Counted from the stretch's first letter, positions 9,100 through 18,495 are shown. The stretch: DNA of 64,000 nt from Bin80 sp965209015 (GCA_965209015.1 OZ242367.1:2356001-2420000), one strand, 5' to 3'. Notes: generated from the letters alone by a model not told the origin. Program-made: numbers and translations.

Positions 9100-9903
9100 T
9101 TATCTTCTGGACGAACGAATGGTTCGAATAGAAGCACGGACCAGCCCAACCGATACATATACCATTAGAACCAGAAACAACCCCAAGTAGGGAAAAAAGC
9201 CCGTGATCAATACCGAAAGGATATACGCACCAGAAGCAACTGGATATTGGCGAAGATAATCCAGCGAAATTCTTGGAATTCCATCAAATCGAACCAGAGA
9301 TACCATCAAGAGAGACAGGATAATGATCAACGGAATAGATGCCCCCAGATCTAATACACCAACACGATAAAGCCATGTCTCCTGATTAACATTGAGTACA
9401 ATGGCAATGATACAATAGGCCTGTACGGGAGTTGGTAAGCCTTCAAAATCAGGCTTTTGTTCTGGTGAAAACTGCACATTAAATCGTGCCAGACGTACCG
9501 CAGAGCACATCACAGGCAGGGCACAGATAATCAAACCAAACATCCCACTTCCCTCCAAGATTCGTGCATACATCAGATAAGCTGGGGCAACACCAAATGA
9601 CACAATATCACACAATGAGTCAAGTTCTGCACCAAAGAGGCTTGTCCCACGCGTCAGGCGTGCCGCCATTCCATCCAACAGATCAAACAATCCAGCGAGA
9701 ATGATCAGATAGCATGCATAGGAAAATTGCTCCTGATAGATCTGTGTCATCGCCACGAACCCGCAAAACAAGTTCATGAGTGTAAAAAAGGAGGGAACTG
9801 CAACGCGGGCCCGGCCCCCAGAGGACTCTGGAGGGCGATGATTTTGATTCTCGGACACCCGGTGTGGCGAACTTAGCTGAATGAATCTTTTCCTCTCACC
9901 CAT
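9100..9903 (-). CDS. pssA: CDP-diacylglycerol--serine O-phosphatidyltransferase
   Basis: Inner-membrane enzyme making phosphatidylserine from CDP-diacylglycerol and serine, the first step toward phosphatidylethanolamine. The 267-residue protein has the CDP-alcohol phosphatidyltransferase motif in DGMAARLTRGTSLFGAELD followed by SLCD, giving DGxxAR(x8)GxxxDxxxD with all acidic ligands present. It has about seven hydrophobic segments and the usual FFTLMNLFCGFVAM entry helix. An N-terminal 30-residue polar extension rich in Arg, Ser and Pro precedes the first helix. The ATG is at 9903. Its pathway partner psd lies 2.5 kb upstream on the same strand, separated by a sulfatase gene and a 1 kb gap. 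Confidence 0.93.
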   Translation of the reverse strand: MGERKRFIQLSSPHRVSENQNHRPPESSGGRARVAVPSFFTLMNLFCGFVAMTQIYQEQFSYACYLIILAGLFDLLDGMAARLTRGTSLFGAELDSLCDIVSFGVAPAYLMYARILEGSGMFGLIICALPVMCSAVRLARFNVQFSPEQKPDFEGLPTPVQAYCIIAIVLNVNQETWLYRVGVLDLGASIPLIIILSLLMVSLVRFDGIPRISLDYLRQYPVASGAYILSVLITGFFPYLGLFLVLMVYVSVGLVRASIRTIRSSRR

Positions 9904-10922
9904 AAGTTAATTGACTCGATCTCTAATGGTGACAGTCAGGGCATCCATAGCCCATACATTCATCATGATTAACTCACATTGGAGGCAGATAACAACCTAT
10001 CGGGGAATGCTCTAAGATACTGCATCCTGCCTCTCTGCTCTGATCAGGTCTGCCTTCCACCTCAAAGTTTCGTCCATTGATCCAACTCATGCAAGAGAGT
10101 TTCCAATGCGATATACCCATACATGTTACGCCTGACCCCGTTGTTGGGTGCTGGAGCCTGAGGTGTAACTCCGAATTACTTTTCAGTTCATTTGAGTGTG
10201 TCACTCTGGAATACTAATTTATATTCGTGAGAAATGATCCATAGTCTATCCTCTCGTCTGCATAGAATGACTGTTCCATTCCGCAAGTATGGCATTTGAT
10301 AGTAGGGGAGCCATAACTTTGGGGGTCGACGGTGAACCGCCTTGGTGCTTGTGTCGCTCGCCTCTCAGGACACATAGATCTTCCCTATAGCAATGAAGGT
10401 CAAAGTTCACCTTATAAGTTTTGAGGCCTACTCAGCGTTCATTGCATGTTCGGCCCGCATGGTCGCTAAGCTACTCGCGTAGCCCATTAAACCCTCGTGC
10501 TTCATAAACATGTCATTACCTCCATCATACGCCATGGCTGCTACTAACCGGAGCGACCGGGGTTGAACGGGGTTCGTATCCGCTACAGAAAGGCTCTTTC
10601 CTCTGTACATATTGCATCTTTATTCTCGTAAAATGTTCACCCGCTAAACAATTACCTGCCAGTTTTGTACACGCATTCCCCTCTCACCCATAAAGATCGC
10701 TGAGACTAACACTCTAATCTACCGGAGCGCCCTGAGCATGCACATGATATGCTCTTGGTTCCGTTTGAACTCTAGGTAGATTGGTTCCCTGTCGTTTTTC
10801 TGACGCACCGAATGGAAATTTGATCATAGCTCCACCAAACCTTTGACCATAAGTTTGGGTACCTATCCACTGAGAGGCTCATAAATGTGTCATATGAGTA
10901 ACCTCAGGGACACGACAGATGA
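9904..10922 (-). other. 1 kb gap without a recognisable gene; short minus-strand frames
   Basis: No known family is recognisable. Several short open frames lie on the minus strand in the same direction as the neighbours: 37 codons ending at 10714 (MIKFPFGASEKRQG, stop-free further upstream), 60 codons at 10428-10610 (with MAYDGGNDMFMKHEGLMGY), 53 codons at 10214-10375 (with FTVDPQSYGSP) and 76 codons at 9974-10204. They look coding-like in composition but match nothing I know and could be pieces of one decayed gene. A plus-strand AGCTCCACCA at about 10828-10837 recalls a tmRNA 3' end but the rest of a tmRNA fold is not found. Confidence 0.4.
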
Positions 10923-12368
10923 TCATGGACGGCTCCGTCCAGTCTGTCGGTACTCTTCAAGTAAGGCGGTCAGATGAGCGACAACCTCGGGGTGTGATGT
11001 GAAGATGTTTTGTCCCTCTTTGGGATCATCTTTCAAGTTATAAAGCTGGCCATCAGGACTGCCCGGGACAGGCTTGATCTTCCTTGGCTGTGTGAATCCG
11101 CCAGACCCTAAACCCAGGATCAGTTTCCAGTCTCCCTCACGTACTGCAAACGTACCATTTAGCGAATGTTGAATCATTGCCGTTCGTGAACTGGTCCCCG
11201 AGCCAGTTAGCACGGGGAGAAAACTATGGCTGTCTTCCCCCGCATTGTAGGGTAATTCTGTACCCAGTAAGTCAGCTACCGTTGCCATGACGTCTGTTAG
11301 CGAAACCAGTTCATCACTGACACTTCCTGGCTGAATGGGACCTGTCCATCGCACAATCAAGGGAACTCGGTGTCCTCCTTCCCAGATATCCCCCTTTTGC
11401 CCCTTCCAGTCTCCATTCGCATTGTGATCATATTCTATTCGCTCGGTGGCCAGCCAATGAGCTCCATTGTCACTTGAAAAGATGATGACGGTCTCCCGTG
11501 GTAAATCATCCAGTGCTTGGACAATTTTCCCCACAACATGATCTACTTGAACAACAAAGTCCCCGTAATCCCCTGCCCCACTCTTGCCTGAAAAATTTGG
11601 CAGAGGAAGCCATGGTGCATGCGGTGCGGTCAGCGGAACATAGAGAAAGATCGGACCAGATTTTCCGTAAGTATGAATAAATTTGAGAGCCTCTTTCTCC
11701 ACCCGTGGTAATACATCTACATGTTGAAACCCTGGGGCACTGGGACCCGCTTTCCAGTATCCCTCCCCGCCCTGCCGTCTATGAAGACTCGCTTCCTTCC
11801 ATTCCGAAGGTTGATTCTCAACGCCCTGATTGATGACATACACAAAAGGAGGATTATTTGAAGTTGGGATACCAAAGAAATAGTCAAATCCCAAGGAATT
11901 AGGGCCAGGATCTAAGGGTTGATCATACAAGGTTGAGTCGCGACTCCCGAAGCCCAAATGCCATTTACCGATCGCGGCCGTCGTATATCCATGATCCTTA
12001 AAAATTTTGGGGATAATTAGACGCTCTGGGGCAATCAAGCTTGGAGAGGATGCCGATAGGACTCCACGCTGAAGAGAAGTTCTCCAAGCATACCTGCCGG
12101 TTAGTAATCCGTAACGAGTCGGAGAGCAGACCGATGATGGCGAATGGGCATCGGTGAAGCGTATACCCTCATCGGCCAGACGGTTCAGGGCCGGAGTTGG
12201 AATCTTTGAAAATGGATTATAGCTCTCAATATCGCCATATCCTAAATCATCGGCTAGTATGATGACTATGTTCGGGACTTCCGGTTCTATTCTGCATGCA
12301 CTGATTGTCAGGCTAATAATCAGGAAAAATCTAACCTGCACACTGTGATGGTGAAAAAGATGACTCAT
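10923..12368 (-). CDS. Sulfatase (arylsulfatase family), predicted lipoprotein
   Basis: Predicted formylglycine-dependent sulfatase that hydrolyses sulfate esters. I choose the ATG at 12368 (481 residues) because it gives a lipoprotein signal ending LTISAC; a longer frame to 12422 adds 18 residues before it. The sulfatase fold is clear: NIVIILADDLGYGD (metal-binding Asp pair), the signature CSPTRYGLLTGRYAW with Cys81 as the residue converted to formylglycine, AIGKWHLGFG, and DNGAHW for the second metal-ligand pair. The C-terminal part ends in the usual ELYNLKDDP-like segment (QLYNLKDDPKEGQN). Maturation needs a formylglycine-generating enzyme not seen here. It sits 93 bp after psd and separates it from pssA. 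The substrate is unknown; location would be the cell envelope. Confidence 0.9.
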   Translation of the reverse strand: MSHLFHHHSVQVRFFLIISLTISACRIEPEVPNIVIILADDLGYGDIESYNPFSKIPTPALNRLADEGIRFTDAHSPSSVCSPTRYGLLTGRYAWRTSLQRGVLSASSPSLIAPERLIIPKIFKDHGYTTAAIGKWHLGFGSRDSTLYDQPLDPGPNSLGFDYFFGIPTSNNPPFVYVINQGVENQPSEWKEASLHRRQGGEGYWKAGPSAPGFQHVDVLPRVEKEALKFIHTYGKSGPIFLYVPLTAPHAPWLPLPNFSGKSGAGDYGDFVVQVDHVVGKIVQALDDLPRETVIIFSSDNGAHWLATERIEYDHNANGDWKGQKGDIWEGGHRVPLIVRWTGPIQPGSVSDELVSLTDVMATVADLLGTELPYNAGEDSHSFLPVLTGSGTSSRTAMIQHSLNGTFAVREGDWKLILGLGSGGFTQPRKIKPVPGSPDGQLYNLKDDPKEGQNIFTSHPEVVAHLTALLEEYRQTGRSRP

Positions 12369-12461
12369 AACGAACTCAGTGATTCTATGAATGAATATGA
12401 CTGGACAATCATGAGGAAGCACCCGATTGGTTCGTAATCTTCTGTAACATGAACGGAGAAT

Positions 12462-13145
12462 CTAGGGAGTTGGGACTTGCATCAACTCAACAGACCCAAT
12501 TATACTCTCTCCGGCACAAACCCGATCACCAACCTGCACATAGACTGGCAGATCCGCGGGGAGAAGGATATCCATCCGTGATCCAAATCGGATCAGTCCA
12601 AAGCGTTCACCAGCATGGACTTGATCCCCCTCCGAAAGCTGATAAATGATCCTCCTTGCTAGGCGACCCGCAATTTGTTTGAATAAAATTCTTCTCCCAT
12701 TCAGATGCTGTATCCCGATGTGGGACTGTTCATTTTGTGTGGAGGATTGTGGGTGCCACGCCACTCGAAACTCCCCACACTTGTAGTCCAAGTAAGTTAC
12801 AGTTCCACTCACAGGAATTCGATTCACATGAACATCCAAGACAGAAAGAAAAATGGAGACTCTACATACCTGCCCGCCTACGTACAGTGATTCCTCTTCC
12901 TGTACCACTTCTACAATTTTCCCATCCGCAGGAGCAAGAATTAACGAATCTGCGTCTTGTGGAGATATTCTCTCGGGATCTCTAAAAAAATAGGCAATCA
13001 TCAGTCCCAGCCCTGGAAGAGCAAGTGGGACGAAGATAATTTCCAGCCAGTATGGAATCCCTGGGATGATCAAGATGAGCCCTGACAAAATCAGTCCCAA
13101 AAAAAATGCTGCAAACACAAATGACCAGCCTTCACGAACAATCAT
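12462..13145 (-). CDS. psd: Phosphatidylserine decarboxylase (short bacterial type)
   Basis: Converts phosphatidylserine to phosphatidylethanolamine at the inner membrane. The 227-residue protein begins with two hydrophobic segments (residues 8-50), then FFRDPERISP, APADGKIVEV, and FLSVLDVHVNRIPVSGTV, all typical of the small Psd class. The self-cleavage site is in RFGSRMDILLP, where the serine of GS becomes the pyruvoyl cofactor. Near the C-terminus VQVGDRVCAGESIIG matches the family. ATG at 13145. It would act on the product of pssA; the two genes are on the same strand but interrupted by the sulfatase gene. Confidence 0.93.
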   Translation of the reverse strand: MIVREGWSFVFAAFFLGLILSGLILIIPGIPYWLEIIFVPLALPGLGLMIAYFFRDPERISPQDADSLILAPADGKIVEVVQEEESLYVGGQVCRVSIFLSVLDVHVNRIPVSGTVTYLDYKCGEFRVAWHPQSSTQNEQSHIGIQHLNGRRILFKQIAGRLARRIIYQLSEGDQVHAGERFGLIRFGSRMDILLPADLPVYVQVGDRVCAGESIIGSVELMQVPTP

Positions 13146-14200
13146 AGTACCAAATTAGCGAATCCTCCTGTATTGTAGGACGTAGACTATTCACAATTTA
13201 GTGGAGGTATTGTTCATGACCTTCTGTAGCGAATTGACTTTAGATAACACCGGATCAGATCAAATCGCAGGACAGTATACTCCTGAATTCGAATTACATT
13301 CATCCACAATCACGCACAAATTATTGATGGGGCAAATGCATGATAGCTCTCCCATTCGTGCCTCTGAATCCACTCTTCTTCTTACCAATTCCGTGGATTG
13401 ATGATGCTTTTTAGTTTCAATATCCATACGAATTGATAGACATCCTTGCTTCGGAGGTACTTGATTGTCTCGTAGAGAAGTTCGTATTCTTGAATGGTCA
13501 TTATCTTTTGCACTAACCGCAAGTCTACCATTTTATCACTCTTCAATTGGCGGAGGGAAACTATCTTACCCCCACCCAATAAATACATTCATGATCTCGT
13601 GAATTTGAGATGTCTGGATTGTGGTTCATATCCGTTACCGAATCCTCTCTCAGAATGAATATGATGTTTCCTGCAATCATTGAACGCGTGGCAATCAGGT
13701 AATTCAAAGAAAACTCCAGGTGTCCTAAACCATAGTTGTTAATCCTTTCATCTGAATAGGTAGCAGCATTGAGACCAATTCCCATGGAACCTTTCGATTT
13801 GACATAAGCCTATCCATGCATTCTCCCCTACCGGTGCTGGTCGGCTATGCGAGCGAAGACGAGACGGCCTATGCGGGAGAGGATGTCTATGAACCGGTGG
13901 CCGGGCAAGTGACGTTTGCACCGGGAGAGGTATCCAAAACCGTCGAAGTACAGCTTCCCGGTAATTCAGGGTAGTACTGGCATCTTACTTCTTCCCAATA
14001 ATTTCTCTGTTAACATCGTGTATGGGCAGGTCCGAATCTATCATTGGCCGCGAAACTGCGCAGTTCAATTCCAGTCGAACCACGATCAAAATGATACGGT
14101 CGCCAAGAAGCCAGACGTATAGGTAGAGGTATGGCTGAATACTGGGGCAGTCTGGAACGCAGATTTTAAAGTCAGGGACAGTTTAACCCCTTCACCTGAT
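13146..14200. other. 1 kb gap between psd and the reductase-sulfotransferase gene
   Basis: The only recognisable content is the Calx-beta fragment at 13804-13974 listed separately. Two overlapping minus-strand frames (13561-13785, 74 codons, and 13382-13588, 68 codons) have no family resemblance and could be one frameshifted relic. I see no RNA gene or clear terminator. Confidence 0.5.
13804..13974 (+). pseudogene. Orphan Calx-beta domain fragment related to the giant gene at 44096
   Basis: A 56-codon stop-free frame ending in TAG at 13972-13974, with no start codon context. It reads LSMHSPLPVLVGYASEDE, then TAYAGEDVYEPVAGQVTFAP and GEVSKTVEVQLPG. This aligns along its whole length with the last Calx-beta repeat of the giant protein (about 51386-51540), which reads LSIPSAVPVLVSYMSEDG, SALAGEDYEAVAGQVTFAP and GELSKTVDVNL. 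About two thirds of residues agree by eye, and the DNA is also visibly similar. No signal peptide, other repeats or barrel accompany it. It is a relic of a second Calx-beta gene or a partial duplication. Confidence 0.85.
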
Positions 14201-16714
14201 CTACTTTAAAAGCATGGAGGATCGGATCCCAGTATTGGATAAGAAACCACGATAGTTCGCGAAGGCTGCATCAACTTTTTCGCGAGTCAAATTAAAGTCA
14301 GATAAATCGTAGGTATGCCTCTTTTGACTTTTTCGCTGGACAGCTTGCAAGTCCAACCAATTGTTCATGGCCGTGAGTGCCTCAGGTCTCAGTGACCATC
14401 CGAAATGATCGTAAATATGGGCAACCATGTCCATAGGAGATTGGACTAAGTCATAGAAACTGATGTCCAACCAACGATCTTCTAGCTCAGGATGGCTCGT
14501 GCGGAACTTAACCATGCTATCCAGCATGCTGCTCATAAATTCAAGTTGTTCTGCTCCGAAATCTTCTGGGGAACCGGGCTCACAGGTAATACTCCGAATA
14601 CGTTCAACGAGGCTATTCCATGATCCCATGAATTGAGCGGGCTCGCGATGCGTCTGAATGAACAGTGCATCTGGATAGGCTTTGATCAATGCTTCAAGTT
14701 CAAACAGGTGGAAGGGCATCTTGAATAGCCATTGCATCTTTCCACTGTCAGGCCGCTGCAATCTCTGATAGGTGTAACTCTGCATCGCCGAGTGGTGGAA
14801 GGCATAGCTCACGTCTGAGTCTCTGGTAGATAACCAGTCTACAAAGTCTGGTATATGAAAACGGACGGCCACACTCCAGGCGGCAAACCCCATTCTGAGA
14901 AGCCCTAGGTCCTCCTCTGGTTCGTCTACATCGAAATGATGTACTTCCTTAAACATATCAACAACCCCAGAAGCTTCCATGAGCTCGCGCGCGAATGCGC
15001 GACGTGGATCGTTCTCGGTACCCGCACGAGTTGCGTAGTCACCTCCCGACAAAACAGGCTCAACATATTCGTACCCCCGCAATGACCAGAATCGTGTATC
15101 ACGAGACAGTAGTCTATGCAGGAATGTCGTACCCGTTCGGTTGATTCCCACAATAAAGATCGGCCGAATAATCTTTTGTTCGTCAATCTCAGGGTATCGC
15201 AGGCTCTCCGCAGCAAGTGCTGCATTATTCCGAAGAAGGCGAGTGAAATCAAAGACAATATCGCCGATTTTCTCTGTCCGCAATTTGGCTTTCGGTTTTT
15301 TCATAGCCTGGATGAGTCGCCTGAGGCCTTCAAGTTTCCATGCAGGGAATGCCAGATCAAAAGGGACATTATATTCCTGTGCAATTGCCCCCGCTCGGCG
15401 TATCAAATGGTCGTAGTCTAATCGGCTCTCAGGGACACGATAGGGCCATTTTTCACGATGAGCCCGCAACCAATCCCCCGAACGTCGGAGCATGGTGTAT
15501 GCGCTCGGCCATGTTATCGGGTGAAGGCAATCAGCATGCAGAGCATGATTACTAACTCGATGGGATGGTGCAGTCGTGTTGCCACTAAACCAATAAGGGG
15601 TAAAGTAGTCAATCACACCCCAAAATCCGTGGAGCGGAGATTTTTTCCCGCGTGCTAAGCAAGCTCGCTTGAACACATCGTAGGATACAGTTCTATAATA
15701 CAATCCAAAATCTGCAAGTTGCACATCGTGACTCAGTGACGAATCCTCGGAGTAATGGTAGACGGTAAAGCGCCGAGATGAATTAAGAGAGATCCCTGCA
15801 ATGGTACTCGTTACAACATCAGCTGCCGCTTGACTCCATCTCATCATGAACCCCTCAGGGATCAATTCAACGTCAACGACTGCGTTGATAAGCCGCACAG
15901 CTATGTCGTCTTGATTTCCAAAACCCGTTCCAGATGCATGTGAGTGTGGTAAGCGAAAGATGGCCACGGGTAGCCCGCTCTGTCGCGCGTGGAGTAGACA
16001 TTGCTCAACCAATAACTTCGTCCATGGATATCCAAGTAGGTTGAGGGGAAAGGTTCGCTCCATGTCTGAGACATCCGGTTGCATTTGATGTGCGATCCGT
16101 CTATCGGAGTACTCCCCCGCAAAAGCACAGATATACTCTGGAAAAACACCCATGGTTGACGCAAAATAAATGTGCTTGAAGCGTTTCGTCAGGCATAGAT
16201 GGAGTATGTTCTGAATGCTAAGAACATTTGTCCTTTGCATTTTTTGGTAAGACGAACTGAGATTTAGATCGGCAGCAAGGGGATATACTGCATCAATTCG
16301 CTCACAGAGGGACTCAAACTCAGATAATTCCAAACCAAAGTGCGTTGATTCAATATCCCCCGCCATCGCATGTATGCGCGGAGCAAATTCGTCTTTCCAG
16401 ATTTCGGCCTCTTCAAGAGCGGTTTGGATTCGAGAAAATGCATGTTGTGAATCATCCGCCCGAACAATACAGGTCACCGTTAGGTCGGGGGTTTGACATA
16501 ATAGATCTCTCAGCAAAAAGCGGCCGAGAAATCCAGTAGATCCCGTGAGCAGAACCTCTTGAAAATCCGAGGGGGCGACAGGAGCATCAATGGATGAATG
16601 GCCGATCGTTTGATCAATGAATTGCCGTAGCGAATTGAGATCCCGTTGACACTGAGGGGGCAAGGTTCCTGTGAGTGGAGGGACCTCTGGACGCAAAACA
16701 TTTAGTTCAGACAT
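14201..16714 (-). CDS. Thioester reductase (SDR-e) - sulfotransferase fusion protein
   Basis: An 837-residue two-domain enzyme. Residues about 50-420 form an extended SDR/thioester-reductase domain: NADPH loop LTGSTGFLGRFLL, YFASTMGVFP with the catalytic Ser/Thr, and YPWTK giving the Tyr229/Lys233 pair. Such domains release chains from carrier proteins by reduction to an aldehyde or alcohol. After a linker, residues about 515-800 form a sulfotransferase: FIVGINRTGTTFLHRLLS (5'-phosphosulfate loop, Gly523), then FKMPFHLFELEAL and IQTHREPAQFMGSWNSL (3'-phosphate region), as in PAPS-dependent enzymes. No adenylation or carrier domain is present, so it must act in trans, most likely on the PKS two genes upstream. 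It is the last gene of the operon, 24 bp after the radical SAM gene. The order of steps (reduction, then O-sulfation) is inference. Confidence 0.85.
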   Translation of the reverse strand: MSELNVLRPEVPPLTGTLPPQCQRDLNSLRQFIDQTIGHSSIDAPVAPSDFQEVLLTGSTGFLGRFLLRDLLCQTPDLTVTCIVRADDSQHAFSRIQTALEEAEIWKDEFAPRIHAMAGDIESTHFGLELSEFESLCERIDAVYPLAADLNLSSSYQKMQRTNVLSIQNILHLCLTKRFKHIYFASTMGVFPEYICAFAGEYSDRRIAHQMQPDVSDMERTFPLNLLGYPWTKLLVEQCLLHARQSGLPVAIFRLPHSHASGTGFGNQDDIAVRLINAVVDVELIPEGFMMRWSQAAADVVTSTIAGISLNSSRRFTVYHYSEDSSLSHDVQLADFGLYYRTVSYDVFKRACLARGKKSPLHGFWGVIDYFTPYWFSGNTTAPSHRVSNHALHADCLHPITWPSAYTMLRRSGDWLRAHREKWPYRVPESRLDYDHLIRRAGAIAQEYNVPFDLAFPAWKLEGLRRLIQAMKKPKAKLRTEKIGDIVFDFTRLLRNNAALAAESLRYPEIDEQKIIRPIFIVGINRTGTTFLHRLLSRDTRFWSLRGYEYVEPVLSGGDYATRAGTENDPRRAFARELMEASGVVDMFKEVHHFDVDEPEEDLGLLRMGFAAWSVAVRFHIPDFVDWLSTRDSDVSYAFHHSAMQSYTYQRLQRPDSGKMQWLFKMPFHLFELEALIKAYPDALFIQTHREPAQFMGSWNSLVERIRSITCEPGSPEDFGAEQLEFMSSMLDSMVKFRTSHPELEDRWLDISFYDLVQSPMDMVAHIYDHFGWSLRPEALTAMNNWLDLQAVQRKSQKRHTYDLSDFNLTREKVDAAFANYRGFLSNTGIRSSMLLK

Positions 16715-16738
16715 ACATGGCTATTCGGATGCAAGCAT

Positions 16739-18493
16739 TCAGTTAAGAACCGGAAGATTACCGTTAACAGGTGTCCCATTATGTATAGTATCTAAGGCAC
16801 GCTGAAAATCCGTAATAGATTCAGCAATGCCGTCCCCGATGTAGCGAAACTCTTTGGGAATGGCATCCCTGCGCTCATGGACTCGATGTAATGCTTCCCG
16901 TTTGACCTTGTCCGCTATCTCAGATGCTGACTTACGTAACAATATATCTTCTTTCGTTCTTGTCAACTCTTGGGTTAAATACTCCTTGAACTTGCGAATC
17001 GTGGTTTGCTGACGAGAGAACTTCTCTGAGTGATGGCCCGAAGCTGCTAAACGAATCGCAAGTGGTAACAGACGAGGATGATTTTTGGAAACTTTGGCAA
17101 TATACCGCGAAAAAGCCGGTAACTGCTGGGAGGTGAGGCGCTGCCGGATTCCCATGATTCCCGCATATAAGGCATGTTGACTCGCAGGTTTGTGGAGGTG
17201 TGGTACCGGATTAAGGTTTTCCAGCAAGGTTAGGCAGCGGTCAAAATAGTTCTCCAACGTTGAATCATAGATCGTTCCAATGACACGAAGATATCCCTCA
17301 ACTAATGTTTTGGGATCCATTTGCGTCTTGAAGTTCAGAGAAGTTGCATTGATTTCGATCGGCATATCTAGTAGCCGATCCTCCCGCTCAAGACGTGCCC
17401 AGAGGTTGGTTCCCTTGAGTGCAGTCAACAGTCCAACAAGCGCAATCGGAATTCCCGTTTCCTGTATGAATTCGATCTGAGCATCAAATGCACTCTCATC
17501 ATCTTCGTCTAGACCTAAGATGAAGCCACCCTGTACCTGCATTCCCTTCTGTTGAATCTTTCGTACAGATTTGAACAAGTAGTTGTCATCGCGAATATTA
17601 ATGTTCTGGGGCTTCTTCATCTTCTTAAGGGCCTCCGGATTGGGCGTTTCAATGCCCAAGAAAACCGTGTCAAAGCCCGCCGAGATCATGATATCCATCA
17701 AATCGTTCATCCGAACCAGATTAACACTCGCTTCGGTAGACAGGGTATAGGGGTGACCTCGCTCCTGTTGCCACTCGGCGATCACAGGAAGAAGACGTGT
17801 AACTTCGCGCTTGTTACCGATAAAATTGTCGTCAACCAAGAAAAGAGGTCCGCGCCATCCCAGTTCATACAAATGATTGAACTCGGTAACCATTTGTTCT
17901 GGCGATTTAGTTCTGGACACCCGGCCATACAGCTTGGTGATATCGCAGAACTCGCAATCAAAGGGACATCCTCGCGAAAATTGAAGACTCATAGAGTAGT
18001 AGTCATTCATATTAATCAGATCAAAGCGAGGAAGCGGAGTCAGCGTTACATCCGGTTTTCTGGGCTCTCGATAAATCCGCTTGGCGGTTCCTTTTTCTAA
18101 GTCGTGAAGGAAGTCATCAAAGGTCTCTTCAACCTCATCAAGTACAAAATGAGCAACTCCCTCTATCTCCCCATGAAAAGTGGTAGGGTGTGGTCCGCCA
18201 GCAATGACGGGAACCCTTGTATGGTTACACCTCTGAATAATTTGTTCGAGTGATGGGCGTTGTGTGATCATACTTGATGTGAAGGCCAGATCCGCCCATT
18301 CTAAATCTTTGTCTTCAAGTGAAGTAACATTCAAGTCCACTAATCGGAGGTCATATCGGGATGGAAACATCGCGGCAACCGTGAGCAGACCGAGTGGAGG
18401 AAATGCAGCTCGGATACCCAGTATGTCTAAAGAAAATTCATTTCCCCAGTAAGTGGGGGGATGTTTCGGGTAGATGAGAAGTGTATTCGGCAT
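16739..18493 (-). CDS. B12-binding-domain radical SAM protein (DUF4070 type)
   Basis: A 584-residue protein with an N-terminal cobalamin-binding-like Rossmann domain (residues 1-150; FPPLGLLTVAAMFP, LRLVDLNV, VPVIAGGPHPTTF) and a radical SAM domain with FSRGCPFDCEFCDI, where Cys176, Cys180 and Cys183 hold the 4Fe-4S cluster. FLVDDNFIGNKREV, FLGIETPNPEALKKM and FILGLDEDDESAF follow, then a DUF4070 C-terminal region to about residue 450 and a helical tail. Family relatives include hopanoid methylase HpnP and other class B methyltransferases; the classical DxHxxG cobalamin motif is not evident, as in many of them. Its ATG is 2 bp from the PKS stop, so translation is probably coupled. A C-methylation or other radical modification of the PKS product is the natural guess, not proven. 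Confidence 0.88.
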   Translation of the reverse strand: MPNTLLIYPKHPPTYWGNEFSLDILGIRAAFPPLGLLTVAAMFPSRYDLRLVDLNVTSLEDKDLEWADLAFTSSMITQRPSLEQIIQRCNHTRVPVIAGGPHPTTFHGEIEGVAHFVLDEVEETFDDFLHDLEKGTAKRIYREPRKPDVTLTPLPRFDLINMNDYYSMSLQFSRGCPFDCEFCDITKLYGRVSRTKSPEQMVTEFNHLYELGWRGPLFLVDDNFIGNKREVTRLLPVIAEWQQERGHPYTLSTEASVNLVRMNDLMDIMISAGFDTVFLGIETPNPEALKKMKKPQNINIRDDNYLFKSVRKIQQKGMQVQGGFILGLDEDDESAFDAQIEFIQETGIPIALVGLLTALKGTNLWARLEREDRLLDMPIEINATSLNFKTQMDPKTLVEGYLRVIGTIYDSTLENYFDRCLTLLENLNPVPHLHKPASQHALYAGIMGIRQRLTSQQLPAFSRYIAKVSKNHPRLLPLAIRLAASGHHSEKFSRQQTTIRKFKEYLTQELTRTKEDILLRKSASEIADKVKREALHRVHERRDAIPKEFRYIGDGIAESITDFQRALDTIHNGTPVNGNLPVLN

Positions 18494-18495
18494 GG

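Noticed and set aside
10555..10585. tRNA-like T-loop (GGGGTTCGTATCC)
   Set aside because: Stem bases do not pair and no D or anticodon arms are upstream at the right spacing.
10300..10840. Possible tmRNA on the plus strand (AGCTCCACCA near 10828 and a GGGGGTCGACGG segment near 10320)
   Set aside because: The acceptor stem does not pair beyond a few bases, the T arm is not formed and no tag reading frame is found.
17552..18100. 182-codon plus-strand frame inside the radical SAM gene
   Set aside because: Lies entirely opposite a gene with clear motifs; no recognisable domain.
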